A stretch of 64,000 bases of DNA from Sedimenticola hydrogenitrophicus. GTDB lineage: Bacteria > Pseudomonadota > Gammaproteobacteria > Chromatiales > Chromatiaceae. The translations under genes were made by a program, and so were the position numbers. Positions 11,114 through 19,898 of the stretch are shown here, piece after piece. A model generated the notes under the pieces. It did not search any database. It saw only the letters and a list, made by a program, of their open reading frames with translations, and had not been told where the DNA came from. Positions within the stretch are counted from its first letter, which is position 1, and each line of letters begins with the position of its first letter. The DNA lies in the NCBI RefSeq assembly GCF_025175675.1, contig NZ_JANIOA010000002.1:62001-126000 (forward strand), written 5' to 3'.

Positions 11114-11881
11114 ATGAATGATCAAGAAAAACCGGACACCAGCCGCAGGGGATTCGTCCAGCTGCTGGCCGGCGGTGCGGTGGCTGCGACCGCGGCCTCT
11201 GCGTTAGGCAGCCTGGCCCCGGCCGGCGGCGCGGAATCAACCGCAAAGCAATCCAGGATACAGTACGGAATGCTGATCGATACCCGGCGCTGCATCGGTT
11301 GCCACAGCTGTTCGGTGGCCTGCAAGGCGGAGTTTGATGTGCCGCTGGGCGTCAACAAATCCTGGGTTGAGTATACCGAGAAGGGTACCTTCCCCAATGT
11401 TAACCGCCACTTTCTGCCACGCCTGTGCAATCACTGCAGCGAACCACAATGTGTGGCCGTCTGTCCTACCGGGGCCACTTACAAGCGCCCGCAGGATGGC
11501 ATCGTGGTGGTCGACAGCGGGCTCTGCATCGGCTGCAAATATTGCATCCAGGCCTGTCCCTACGATGCGCGCTTCCTCAATCCGGTGACCAATTTTGCCG
11601 ACAAGTGCGACTTCTGTATCCATCGCGTATCCAAGGGGCTGCTGCCCTCCTGCGTCAACTCCTGTATCGGTGGCGCACGGATCTTCGGTGATGTGAATGA
11701 CCCCGAGAGTGAGATCTCCCGTCAGATCGCCGCCAATGCGGTGACCGTATTACGGCCAGGCAAGGGGACCGAACCCAATGTCTACTATATCGAGGCGGAT
11801 ATCACCGAGCAGGCCGAGAACAGCGATGGCAGCTACCGGGTACGCGTCACCACTCACCGATCAATCAAGGAGAGGCGATAG
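11114..11881 (+). CDS. Tat-exported four-cluster ferredoxin subunit (PsrB/TtrB-like)
   Basis: 255 residues. A twin-arginine signal (TSRRGFVQLLAGG) directs folded export. Four cysteine clusters follow: CIGCHSCSVAC; CNHCSEPQCVAVC; CIGCKYCIQAC; and the split CDFC/CVNSC set. This is the layout of PsrB, TtrB and NrfC electron-transfer subunits, which bridge an NrfD-type membrane protein and a periplasmic molybdoenzyme. Start chosen at ATG 11114 (ribosome site GGGAG) rather than at upstream frame positions that overlap the cytochrome gene. The NrfD gene starts three bases after its stop, so the two are tightly coupled. A Tat signal on the B subunit as well as on the catalytic one means both cross the membrane. 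Confidence 0.92.
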   Translation: MNDQEKPDTSRRGFVQLLAGGAVAATAASALGSLAPAGGAESTAKQSRIQYGMLIDTRRCIGCHSCSVACKAEFDVPLGVNKSWVEYTEKGTFPNVNRHFLPRLCNHCSEPQCVAVCPTGATYKRPQDGIVVVDSGLCIGCKYCIQACPYDARFLNPVTNFADKCDFCIHRVSKGLLPSCVNSCIGGARIFGDVNDPESEISRQIAANAVTVLRPGKGTEPNVYYIEADITEQAENSDGSYRVRVTTHRSIKERR

Positions 11882-11883
11882 TC

Positions 11884-12816
11884 ATGCATGAACTCAACTG
11901 GGGTTTGCCGGTCATCTTATACCTGTTTCTCGCCGGTCTGGGTGCCGGTGCCGTCACTGTCAGTGGCTCGGTGTTGCTGCGCAAAGGGGGCTTCCATGAC
12001 AGCCGCATGGACATTGCCCGCTATGGCGCACTGATCGGGCCGATACCAGTAATGCTGGGCACCTTCCTGATTGTCTTTGAACTGGGGCAGCCGTTTCGCG
12101 CCCTGAACTTGTTCAAGATGATCAACCTCTCACCGATGTCTATCGGCACCTGGGCACTGGCGCTGTTTATCATCCTGAGCGGACTTTATGCCATCTGCTT
12201 CATTCCACGCCAGGCCACCTGGCCATGGCTCGGCAAGGCCCGCCGTGTGCTGGCGTGGCTCTGCGTGCCCTTGGGTATCAGTGTGGCGATCTATACCGGG
12301 GTGTTGCTCGGGGCCATGCCGGCGCGGCCGTTCTGGAATTCACCTATCCTGGCCGGGCTGTTCGTATTGTCGGCGCTCTCTACCGGAACTGCGGCGATCA
12401 TGTTGACGGTGGCGCTGTTCGGGGAAAAGAGTGCCGAACATCGGGAAGGCCGTGAAAATGATCAGTATCTGCTGGTTTCATCGGACGCCCTCCTGCTGGG
12501 TGGGGAGATGTTGGTGATCTTCCTGTTCCTGATGTTTGCCCACCTGACCATCGGTGATGTACGCCATGCGGTTGAGGTGATCCTGCCCGGCGGCTCCCTG
12601 GCGTCGCTCTTTTGGTGGGGTGTGGTACTGATCGGGATCCTGTTCCCCTTTGTTATGGAGTTGTTTCAGGTGGTACCGAAACTGCTTTATGGACGGACCT
12701 TCAGGAGTAGTCTGGTGCTTGAGGTGGCTGTCGCTTTATCGGTCCTGGCGGGTGGATTCGCCCTGCGCTACATCATTGTGGTCGCGGGTCAAGTCACCGG
12801 TCCGACCACCCTATAG
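11884..12816 (+). CDS. NrfD/PsrC-type membrane quinone subunit
   Basis: 310 residues, about eight membrane helices, no cofactor motif. It begins MHELNWGLPVILYLFLAGLG, typical of NrfD-family proteins, and has a FELGQPFRALNLFK loop as in PsrC. Such proteins exchange electrons and protons between the quinone pool and the ferredoxin subunit. Here it lies between the ferredoxin and the catalytic subunit genes, giving the B-C-A order of tetrathionate-type operons. Together with the tetraheme protein encoded upstream, the operon has two separate ways to reach the quinone pool, which is unusual. Confidence 0.92.
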   Translation: MHELNWGLPVILYLFLAGLGAGAVTVSGSVLLRKGGFHDSRMDIARYGALIGPIPVMLGTFLIVFELGQPFRALNLFKMINLSPMSIGTWALALFIILSGLYAICFIPRQATWPWLGKARRVLAWLCVPLGISVAIYTGVLLGAMPARPFWNSPILAGLFVLSALSTGTAAIMLTVALFGEKSAEHREGRENDQYLLVSSDALLLGGEMLVIFLFLMFAHLTIGDVRHAVEVILPGGSLASLFWWGVVLIGILFPFVMELFQVVPKLLYGRTFRSSLVLEVAVALSVLAGGFALRYIIVVAGQVTGPTTL

Positions 12817-12834
12817 GTTTGATTGGAGGCTGAT

Positions 12835-15369
12835 ATGATTAACCGCAGAAAATTCCTGCTCTCCGCCACTGCGGCCATCTCGGCGCCGCTGCTGCCGGCG
12901 ACGGCCGAGGCGGCGGAAAAAAGCCCTCCCATGACCGAAGGGGGCGTGGAATACTCCACCTTCAGCGGTGCCGAACTGGAGGCGGTGCCCGGAATTTGTG
13001 GGGAGTGTCCCAGTCATTGCGCCATTATCGGCTATCGTGACGAGGGCCAACTGGTCAAGGTTGAGGGGAACCCCAGCTCCATCCGCAATCTGGGCCGGAT
13101 CTGTTCCAAGGGCCAGGCCGGCATGACCAAGGTGTACGATCCGGATCGGCTGTTGCAGCCGATGCATCGGACCGGTAAGCGTGGTGAGGGGAAGTGGCAG
13201 ACGATCTCCTGGGAGGCCGCAATCGAGCAGATTCGCGAGCGCCTGGCGCGTCTGCGTGATCAGGGAAAACCGGAACGCTTCCTGTTCCAGCACGGCTGGA
13301 TATCCAGCAGTGCCGAAAAGCTGATCGACGGTATCTTCATGCCGGCCTTCGGCAGTGCCTCAATCCTGGACCAGCGATGCAACAGCCTCAGCGCCAGACG
13401 CGTCGCCCAGCAACTGACCTGGGGTGGGGCTCTCGATGGCCCGGATCTGGAACGTGCACGTCTGGTGGTGAATTTTGGCAGCAATCTGCTGGAGGCCGAT
13501 ACCAATATGGTCGCTCTGGCCAGGCGCTTGGCCCTGTCGCAGGTTGATCGACGCATGAAGATGGTTACCTTCGATGTGCGGTTGTCGAATACGGCGGCAA
13601 AATCGGATCAGTGGGTGCCGGTCAAACCGGGGACCGACCTGGCGGTGATACTGGCGATGTGTCATCAACTGGTCGCCGAGAAGGGCTATCGGGGGGCGGG
13701 TGAGCGTTTCCTGGAGTTCTGCCAGGTGAGTGAGCAGGCTACCGCCACGGTGGAGGAGAAGATTGCCCATCTGCGTGCGCATCTCGAGTCCTACACCCCC
13801 GAGTGGGCGCAACAGATCAGTGGTGTGGATGCGGAGCTGATTCGCCGCTTGGCCGCCGAGATCGTGGATTCCGGACCGACCTGTTTCCTCAGTTCGCGCG
13901 GCGCCACCGCCCGTTACAATGGCGTGGAGACCGAGCGGGCGCTGATGTTGCTGGCCGCCTTGAGCGGCAATATCAATAACCCGGGGGGACGCTCCGAGGC
14001 GGTCCTGCCGGAGTGGCAGTTTCCGCAAGGCCCCGAAGGCGGGCAACCGGCGCGGCGGCTGGGCTTCCTTGGCAACGCGGAACGGGGTGCCAGGCTGCAG
14101 ATGTTCGGTGCCGGGGATAACGTGCTGAAACGGATCAAGGAGGTGGGGGAGCGGCCTGAACTCTATCTCTGGTATCATCACAATCCGCTCTTCGCCAATG
14201 CCGATACCGGGGCGATGCGCAAGATTCTGAAAGATGAGTCGCTGCTACCCTTCACGGTCGCGGTCACCTCCGTATATGATGAGTCGGCCGCCCTGGCCGA
14301 CCTGATCCTGCCGGATACCACACCGCTCGAGTGTTACGGGATTGAACTGGGGATTTCGCCCAGCCGGATCGCTGAATACGGTCTGCGTCAGCCGATGGTC
14401 GCGCCACAGGGTGAGGCCAGGGATTTTGTCGATGTATGCTGCGAGCTGGGGGAGAAGCTGGGATTGAATATCGGTTTCAGCAGCCATGAGGCGTTTGTCG
14501 AGGCGGCCTGCAAGGAGACGCCCGTGGTCAAGCGCAAGGCTCGGGGATTTCGCGGTTTGACCAAGGGCGGCGTCTGGCATGACAAGAAACTCCAGCCGCA
14601 ATTTAATGCTCACCAGGTGGAGGTGCCGGGTGATCTGCTGCAGGGTGAAACGGTGCTGTTCGATGAGACGACCGGGGTCTACTGGGATTGGCGTCTGGCC
14701 GGCGTTACGGATCCCGCAGCGGCGGAACGCCAGGGCTATAGCGGCACCGCGGGTGCCGGCAGGGGGTATCTTGGACAGCGGATCGGTGACAAGGTCTATC
14801 GCGGTTTTGCCCCCGGCCAACTGGACAAGAGCGGTTATCTGGAACTCTACTCGCCGATTCTGGCGGCCGCGGGGCTGCCCGGACTCCCGAGCTATCAGGC
14901 GATTCCCTCGCACCAGCAGCTCGAACCGGGGCAGTTCATGCTCAGTACCTTCAAGGTCAATGTGCAGGCAAGCAGCGCTACGGGCAATGCCGCCTGGCTG
15001 AGTGAGATTCATCACGACAGCGAAGTGTGGATCAATCCGCTGAGTGCGGCCGCGCAGGGGGTGACAGAGGGCGCCAGGATCAGCCTGAAATCGTCAGTGG
15101 GTGAAGTGGAGGCGGTTGCCCGCCTGACCCAGGGGATTATGCCCGGTGCGATTGCCATCTCGATCCACTCGGGGCGCTGGGAAGGCGGACGCTATGCGAG
15201 CGACCAGCGGGCGCCGCAAGCCATTGATGACCGGCATCATGATGCCTACAAGTGGTGGCAGGGCGTGGGGGTGCATCCCAATTATCTGATCGCTGACAGC
15301 ACCGAGCCGGTGGCGGGGCAACAGTGCTGGATGGATACCGTGGTCAGTCTCTCGCCAAAGTCCGGGTAA
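12835..15369 (+). CDS. Tat-exported molybdopterin oxidoreductase, catalytic subunit
   Basis: 844 residues with a twin-arginine signal (NRRKFLLSA, residues 3-11; cleavage expected after about residue 27). The N-terminal [4Fe-4S] motif is C55-X2-C58-X3-C62-X27-C90, and C182 (DQRCNS) is the likely cysteine ligand of molybdenum, placing it with the periplasmic Psr/Phs/Ttr/Arr group rather than with serine- or aspartate-ligated enzymes. The C-terminal pterin-binding barrel is present (TFKVNVQASSATGNAAWLSE, then HSGRWEGG). ATG 12835 follows GGAGG by five bases; an upstream in-frame TTG is unlikely. Substrate cannot be read from sequence: polysulfide, thiosulfate, tetrathionate, selenate or arsenate remain possible. 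Ends before a strong terminator. Confidence 0.9.
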   Translation: MINRRKFLLSATAAISAPLLPATAEAAEKSPPMTEGGVEYSTFSGAELEAVPGICGECPSHCAIIGYRDEGQLVKVEGNPSSIRNLGRICSKGQAGMTKVYDPDRLLQPMHRTGKRGEGKWQTISWEAAIEQIRERLARLRDQGKPERFLFQHGWISSSAEKLIDGIFMPAFGSASILDQRCNSLSARRVAQQLTWGGALDGPDLERARLVVNFGSNLLEADTNMVALARRLALSQVDRRMKMVTFDVRLSNTAAKSDQWVPVKPGTDLAVILAMCHQLVAEKGYRGAGERFLEFCQVSEQATATVEEKIAHLRAHLESYTPEWAQQISGVDAELIRRLAAEIVDSGPTCFLSSRGATARYNGVETERALMLLAALSGNINNPGGRSEAVLPEWQFPQGPEGGQPARRLGFLGNAERGARLQMFGAGDNVLKRIKEVGERPELYLWYHHNPLFANADTGAMRKILKDESLLPFTVAVTSVYDESAALADLILPDTTPLECYGIELGISPSRIAEYGLRQPMVAPQGEARDFVDVCCELGEKLGLNIGFSSHEAFVEAACKETPVVKRKARGFRGLTKGGVWHDKKLQPQFNAHQVEVPGDLLQGETVLFDETTGVYWDWRLAGVTDPAAAERQGYSGTAGAGRGYLGQRIGDKVYRGFAPGQLDKSGYLELYSPILAAAGLPGLPSYQAIPSHQQLEPGQFMLSTFKVNVQASSATGNAAWLSEIHHDSEVWINPLSAAAQGVTEGARISLKSSVGEVEAVARLTQGIMPGAIAISIHSGRWEGGRYASDQRAPQAIDDRHHDAYKWWQGVGVHPNYLIADSTEPVAGQQCWMDTVVSLSPKSG

Positions 15370-15416
15370 CGGCTGAGGGCCGGGAGTGAATTTCACCCAT
15401 GCGGCGTCATGTGACG

Positions 15417-15451
15417 ACCCGGTTGTCAGGGTGACAACCGGGTCTGTTTTT
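15417..15451 (+). terminator. Terminator of the reductase operon
   Basis: ACCCGGTTGTCA, loop GGG, TGACAACCGGGT: a perfect 12-base stem followed by CTGTTTTT. It marks the end of the transcript that starts near 9052, and lies between two convergent genes. Confidence 0.9.
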
Positions 15452-15488
15452 GGCTGATACTCCTTGTGCTGCCGCGCTCTGAATACGG

Positions 15489-18119
15489 CTATCTCCTGAT
15501 GATCCCGTCATAGGTGGTGGCGAATGCCGCCGCATCGCCGCTGGTCAGGGGCGGGCTGAAGTAGTAGCCCTGCATGTAGTCGCAATCAAGCGCCGAGAGG
15601 TAGTCCGACTGAGCCCGGCTCTCGACCCCCTCGGCGATCACCTCAAGTCCCAGATTATGTGCCAGGCCGATGGTGGCGGTGCAGATGGCGGCGTCATTGG
15701 GATCGGTTTCGATATCCATGACAAAGGCACGGTCCAGCTTCAGCCTGTCGATCGGCAGCAACTTGAGGTAGGCGAGGGAGGAGTAGCCGGTACCGAAATC
15801 GTCAATCGAGAGCTTCACCCCCAGCGCCTTCAGCTCCAACAGTGTCTCCACCGTGGCAACCGGATTCTCCATCGCCACGCTCTCGGTGATCTCCAGTTCC
15901 AGCAGGTGCGGGTGGATGCCGGTTTGGGTCAGAATATCATCCACCTGATCGATGAATGTCTCGTCTATAAGCTGGCGGGCGGAGAGGTTGACCGAAATGG
16001 AGAGCTCCTGCATGCACTCGATTTTGTGCCAGGCGGCCAGGGTCAGGCAGGCGGTTCTGAGGACCCATTGGCCGATCGGCACGATCAGCCCGGTCTCCTC
16101 GGCCAGGGGGATGAACTTCATGGGCGCCACCAGCTCACCATCCGCTTTCTGCCAGCGCACCAGCGCCTCGAAGCCGATAATCCGGCCGTTACTCGCGCGG
16201 ATCTGCGGCTGATAGTGGAGTACCAACTCCTTTCTCTCCAGCGCCTGGCGCAACTCACCCTCCAGCCGCAGCCGCGTTTCCGCCGATTGGGTCATTCGGG
16301 CATCAAAGAAACGGAAACGGTTGCGTCCGGCCGATTTCGCAGAATACATGGCGATGTCGGCGTTCTTCATCAGGGTGACCCGCTCTCTGCCGTCATCGGG
16401 ATAGATGCTGATGCCGAGTGAGGCGGAAGGCACCACCTGATGCGGTCCGAGCTGCAGCGGTAACGCCAGGGCCTGGAGTATTTCGCTGGCCAGGATGGCG
16501 GCTCTGGTACTCTCCTCGAGATCGGTGATGGCGATGACAAACTCATCCCCCCCGGGCCGACCGACAATGTCGTTGCCGCGCACGCATTGCAACAGACGCT
16601 GGGCAATCTCGATCAGGAACTCATCACCCACGGCATGCCCGAGGGAGTCGTTGATCGCCTTGAAGTTGTCCATGTCGATGAAAATCAGAGCCAGCCGTTT
16701 GTGGTGGCGTTGCATATCGGCCAGCGATTGATCCAGGCGCGCCTCCAGGGTATAGCGGTTCGCCAGGCCGGTGAGGGCGTCTTCATGGGCCAGTTTCTCG
16801 ATTGCCTCGGCAGCCCTTTTATGTTCCGTTATGTCACTATAGATGGTGACGAAGCCACCATCCGGCAGTGGCATGCCGCGGATTTCCAACACCGTGCCGT
16901 CGGGCCGAGTGCGCTCGAATACGTGGGGAACGGACTGTCGCGCGGTCTCCATCAGGGCCTCGACCTTGGCCTCCCGGTCATCGCAATCACCATATTCGCT
17001 GCGTTCCACATTGAAGCGGAAGAAACGTTCCAGGGTGGGCGTGTCTTCGAACAGATGATCCGGAAAGTCAAGCAGGCGGCGGTACTCCCTGTTGCTGGTA
17101 ACCAGCCGGAATTCGCTGTCGAACAGGGTGACCCCGCCCGGTATGTTGTCGATCAGGGTGCTGAAGATCTGATTACGCTTGGTCAGTTCGCGCTCTTTTT
17201 CAATGCGTTCGGTTATGTCGGAATAGATGGTGACGAAGCCGCCCCCCGGAATGGGTGCGCCGCGGATCTCGATGGCGGTGCCGTCCGGGCGGATGCGCTC
17301 CACGCGGTGATGCTTGGGATTCTGTGCCAGGTGGAGCATTTCCGCCACCTTGCTTTCTACGTCCACATCACCATATTCGCCACGTTCCGCGTTCGTTCGG
17401 ATGACCTCGGAAAAATGGGGATGCTGCCCGGCCAACTCGGCGGGGAAGTCGAGCAGACGCAGCACCTCGTTGTTATACAGGATCATCCGCAGGTCGGGCC
17501 CGAACACAGTGACCCCGCCGGGCATGTTGTCCACCAGGGTCTGCAATAGGGCGTTTTTGCTCTGCATCGCCTCTTCGGCATGCTTGCGATCGGTTATGTC
17601 GGTATAGCTGGTGACAAATCCCACCACCTCGCCGTTCAGCAGCATCGGCTTGCCTTCCACCAGGTGTGTTCTGCCGTTTGGCCGGGTGCGCTCAAAACGG
17701 TGCGGCAGGAACTTGAGTGCCAGGTCCCGCCGTGCCGCCACCAGCGCTTTCGGGTCGCCCGGTCCATACTCTCCCCGCCTGGCGGGGTACATGATCAGAT
17801 CTTCGAACGGCACGCCGTCATAGAGGCTTTCCGGGGGCAGTTCCAGTACATCCGCCAGTACCGCATTCCAGCAGCGCAGGTGCAGTTGATCATCAAACAC
17901 CGAGATGCCCTGAGGCATGTGATCGACAATGGATTGCAGGTAGTGGACCTGGTGCCGGGCGGTGGCCGCCTGGGCTTGCGGAATGGCCGCCGGGAGGCTG
18001 TCGGCCGCGCTTGTTGCGGTGTTATCCCGCTGCCGTTGAATATGGCGCTGCAGCTGGCGCAGGCGCCACAGGGCGGCAGCGAGGGCGACCAGCAAAACGA
18101 GCGTGATTAATGTAGTCAT
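15489..18119 (-). CDS. Triple-PAS GGDEF/EAL cyclic-di-GMP signalling protein
   Basis: 876 residues. A short N-terminal membrane helix is followed by three tandem PAS domains of one subtype (each starts DxMPxGxxVF or similar and ends with SDIT or YTDIT), then a GGDEF domain with an intact active site (RPGGDEFVIAI) and an EAL domain with GFEALVRW, ELEITES, DDFGTGYSSL and EGVES. Both catalytic halves look intact, so it may make or break cyclic-di-GMP depending on what the PAS domains sense. The second and third PAS are particularly alike (GGFVTIYSDITE in both), suggesting internal duplication. It converges on the reductase operon and has no operon partner. Confidence 0.95.
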   Translation of the reverse strand: MTTLITLVLLVALAAALWRLRQLQRHIQRQRDNTATSAADSLPAAIPQAQAATARHQVHYLQSIVDHMPQGISVFDDQLHLRCWNAVLADVLELPPESLYDGVPFEDLIMYPARRGEYGPGDPKALVAARRDLALKFLPHRFERTRPNGRTHLVEGKPMLLNGEVVGFVTSYTDITDRKHAEEAMQSKNALLQTLVDNMPGGVTVFGPDLRMILYNNEVLRLLDFPAELAGQHPHFSEVIRTNAERGEYGDVDVESKVAEMLHLAQNPKHHRVERIRPDGTAIEIRGAPIPGGGFVTIYSDITERIEKERELTKRNQIFSTLIDNIPGGVTLFDSEFRLVTSNREYRRLLDFPDHLFEDTPTLERFFRFNVERSEYGDCDDREAKVEALMETARQSVPHVFERTRPDGTVLEIRGMPLPDGGFVTIYSDITEHKRAAEAIEKLAHEDALTGLANRYTLEARLDQSLADMQRHHKRLALIFIDMDNFKAINDSLGHAVGDEFLIEIAQRLLQCVRGNDIVGRPGGDEFVIAITDLEESTRAAILASEILQALALPLQLGPHQVVPSASLGISIYPDDGRERVTLMKNADIAMYSAKSAGRNRFRFFDARMTQSAETRLRLEGELRQALERKELVLHYQPQIRASNGRIIGFEALVRWQKADGELVAPMKFIPLAEETGLIVPIGQWVLRTACLTLAAWHKIECMQELSISVNLSARQLIDETFIDQVDDILTQTGIHPHLLELEITESVAMENPVATVETLLELKALGVKLSIDDFGTGYSSLAYLKLLPIDRLKLDRAFVMDIETDPNDAAICTATIGLAHNLGLEVIAEGVESRAQSDYLSALDCDYMQGYYFSPPLTSGDAAAFATTYDGIIRR

Positions 18120-18452
18120 TCGCCGTCACAAGGTGTTTCTGGTTATTAATAGAGTCGCGCCATCTGCACACCCTCGCGGGGTCACCCGCGACCCGGGCGC
18201 TCCATGGCTCCAGTGTAGCGATAGTTTCACAAGAGGTAAAATCGTCCGCCGGCAATGTCCCTTGTCGCTGTGGATCCGGGGAGTGTATCGGTGCGGTCCG
18301 GGGTGCCCGTCAGGCGACGCCGGAAATCCAGGATTTGCCATCGGTATGGCGTGTGTCGGACCAAACACTGATCTACTGCCGCTACGACCGATCAAGCCCC
18401 ACAGACTCCTAGACAAATGCGAGCGGATACCTTACCATGCGCGCCTTGTTAC
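18120..18452. other. Non-coding stretch with the promoter of the second tRNA operon
   Basis: No coding region is supported on either strand. A small hairpin (TCGCGGG/CCCGCGA, around 18174-18192) lies near the divergent GGDEF/EAL gene. Near the right end TAGACA (18410-18415), a 17-base spacer and TACCAT (18433-18438), followed by a GCGCGCC discriminator, form a plausible stable-RNA promoter similar to that of the first tRNA operon. Confidence 0.6.
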
Positions 18453-18528
18453 GGGGCCATAGCTCAGCTGGGAGAGCGCTACACTGGCAGTGTAGAGGTC
18501 GGCGGTTCGATCCCGCCTGGCTCCACCA
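18453..18528 (+). tRNA. tRNA-Ala(GGC), copy with normal anticodon stem
   Basis: Same as the copy at 5091-5166 except A at 18494, which restores the fifth pair of the anticodon stem (CUACA/UGUAG). G3-U70 and the encoded CCA are present. Followed after 65 bases by tRNA-Glu. Confidence 0.97.
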
Positions 18529-18593
18529 AACACTCCAGGGCAGGAGGCCTGAGTGACTGACACCAGCACAGTCATGCAATGGATAGAGTCCAA

Positions 18594-18669
18594 GTCCCCT
18601 TCGTCTAGAGGCCTAGGACACCGCCCTTTCACGGCGGTAACAGGGGTTCGAACCCCCTAGGGGACGCCA
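18594..18669 (+). tRNA. tRNA-Glu(UUC), copy 2
   Basis: Cloverleaf and sequence as for the copy at 5237-5312, with CCA encoded. The spacer to tRNA-Ala differs from that of the first operon, so the duplication is not recent over its whole length. Confidence 0.97.
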
Positions 18670-18679
18670 ATCCAAAAAA

Positions 18680-18710
18680 GCCCGGCCGGGTCACCGGTCG
18701 GGCTTTTTTT
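18680..18710 (+). terminator. Terminator of the second tRNA operon
   Basis: GCCCGGCCGG, loop GTCA, CCGGTCGGGC, followed by seven T and preceded by six A. Confidence 0.92.
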
Positions 18711-18717
18711 GTCCAGG

Positions 18718-18739
18718 GTAACTACTCACGGGTGATTGG
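18718..18739 (+). mobile_element. Left-end fragment of the GTAACTACTCAC MITE family
   Basis: GTAACTACTCAC followed by GGGTGATTGG, then unrelated DNA. It matches the left end of the copies at 4754 and 60593 apart from one missing G. It lies between the tRNA terminator and the convergent AraC-type gene. Confidence 0.6.
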
Positions 18740-18784
18740 GAGCGACGTTGGCGGGGGAGCGCCTGTATTGAAAAATAGCCGGTA

Positions 18785-19699
18785 TCACTGCATGCCGGCC
18801 ACGCCCCGCTTATGGTACTCCCGCGGTGAGCAGCCGAAAAAGTCACGGAAGCGTCGACTGAAGTGACTGGGGTTGTTGAAACCCAGGTCATAGCAGACGC
18901 GGGTGACCGGCTCACCGCGCCGGAGTCTCCGGGATGCCAGCTTCAGGCGAAGCTGTTGCTGCAGTTCACTGGGAGAGCAGCCAATTTGGGTCTTGAACTC
19001 GGCATACAACCGGCTGCGGCTCATACAGGCAACACGCGAGAGTTGGTCGATATCGAGCGGTTCTGCAAGATGCTTTTCCAGATGGTTCAGGGCCGCCGTG
19101 ATGCCACTTGAATTCGGCTCATCACGGCAGTAGCTGAGCAGCAACTCGCGCTCCTGATGACGCAGCATCCGTATGATCAGTTCGGAGACGCCGAGATCCA
19201 CCAGCACGTCACGGTCCGGGTGATTTTCGGTGAAACAGGAGACCAGCCGCGTCAACAGGTGCTGGGTGGCCGTGGTGTGGTGGGTGTGCAGTATGGTGCT
19301 GCTGTGTTGCCATCCCTCCAGCCCGGACTCGATCGGATTGAGATCACTCAGGCGTTCGGAGATTTTTGCCACCTTCTCCTTGGAGATTTCTATCGTCAGG
19401 CAGGTGGTGGGGGATTGGGTCGTGGCATCGGGAAAATCGATGTCGACATGTTCGCCGGGCGCCATCACAAAGGACTCATGGGGCAGGAAGATCTGCTCTC
19501 TCGGGTGATGGGCATCATGCATGATCTTGCGGCCCTGGATCATGCCGCAGTAGAGCAACTGATCGGCATCCAGTCCCACGCGAGAGGCGGCCTGGTAAGT
19601 GTCATAGATACTCAGCTCCGCCTCCGGACCCGCGAAACTGACGCGGTTTTCCACCAGCCTTTGTGGTTTTCTGAGTGCACTCAACTCCGCAGAACGCAT
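18785..19699 (-). CDS. AraC-family transcriptional regulator
   Basis: 304 residues. The N-terminal half (DTYQAASRVGLDADQLLYCGMIQGRK, then FLPHESFVMAPGEHVDIDFPDA) resembles the AraC-type sensory domain of the YqhC group, and the C-terminal half has two helix-turn-helix units ending in YDLGFNNPSHFSRRFRDFFG, the AraC signature. It is transcribed divergently from an aldehyde dehydrogenase gene 199 bases away. YqhC-type regulators respond to aldehydes, so activation of that dehydrogenase is a reasonable inference. A pair of direct repeats in the shared intergenic region could be its site. Confidence 0.9.
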   Translation of the reverse strand: MRSAELSALRKPQRLVENRVSFAGPEAELSIYDTYQAASRVGLDADQLLYCGMIQGRKIMHDAHHPREQIFLPHESFVMAPGEHVDIDFPDATTQSPTTCLTIEISKEKVAKISERLSDLNPIESGLEGWQHSSTILHTHHTTATQHLLTRLVSCFTENHPDRDVLVDLGVSELIIRMLRHQERELLLSYCRDEPNSSGITAALNHLEKHLAEPLDIDQLSRVACMSRSRLYAEFKTQIGCSPSELQQQLRLKLASRRLRRGEPVTRVCYDLGFNNPSHFSRRFRDFFGCSPREYHKRGVAGMQ

Positions 19700-19803
19700 C
19701 TTCGGCTCCTCGCTCCTATGTGTTATAAGGAATTTAATTAACTTAAATTCAGAGGTCTTACGCCCCTTTTGTACCCGATAGCATGCGTTGGGACTGGATG
19801 CTG

Positions 19804-19832
19804 AGTCAAGTGATGTGGAATTTCAGTCAAGT
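19804..19832 (+). promoter_or_regulatory. Direct-repeat pair, candidate AraC-regulator site
   Basis: AGTCAAGT occurs at 19804-19811 and again at 19825-19832, 21 bases (two helical turns) apart on the same face, the typical layout of AraC-family half-sites. It ends 67 bases before the aldehyde dehydrogenase start. Confidence 0.4.
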
Positions 19833-19898
19833 TTTCCCTTTGGTGTGGAGTTAGCCTAAGCGTCCGAACTATTACTCGAAAACACCCTAGGAGGAAGT

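Noticed and set aside
18126-18416. Possible small genes in the 330-base gap before the second tRNA operon
   Set aside because: Both strands have short open frames but no ribosome site or recognisable protein; a tRNA promoter lies at the right end.
19780-19796. Sigma-54-like sequence (TTGGGACTGGATGCTG) upstream of the aldehyde dehydrogenase
   Set aside because: The GG-to-GC spacing is two bases too short for a -24/-12 promoter.
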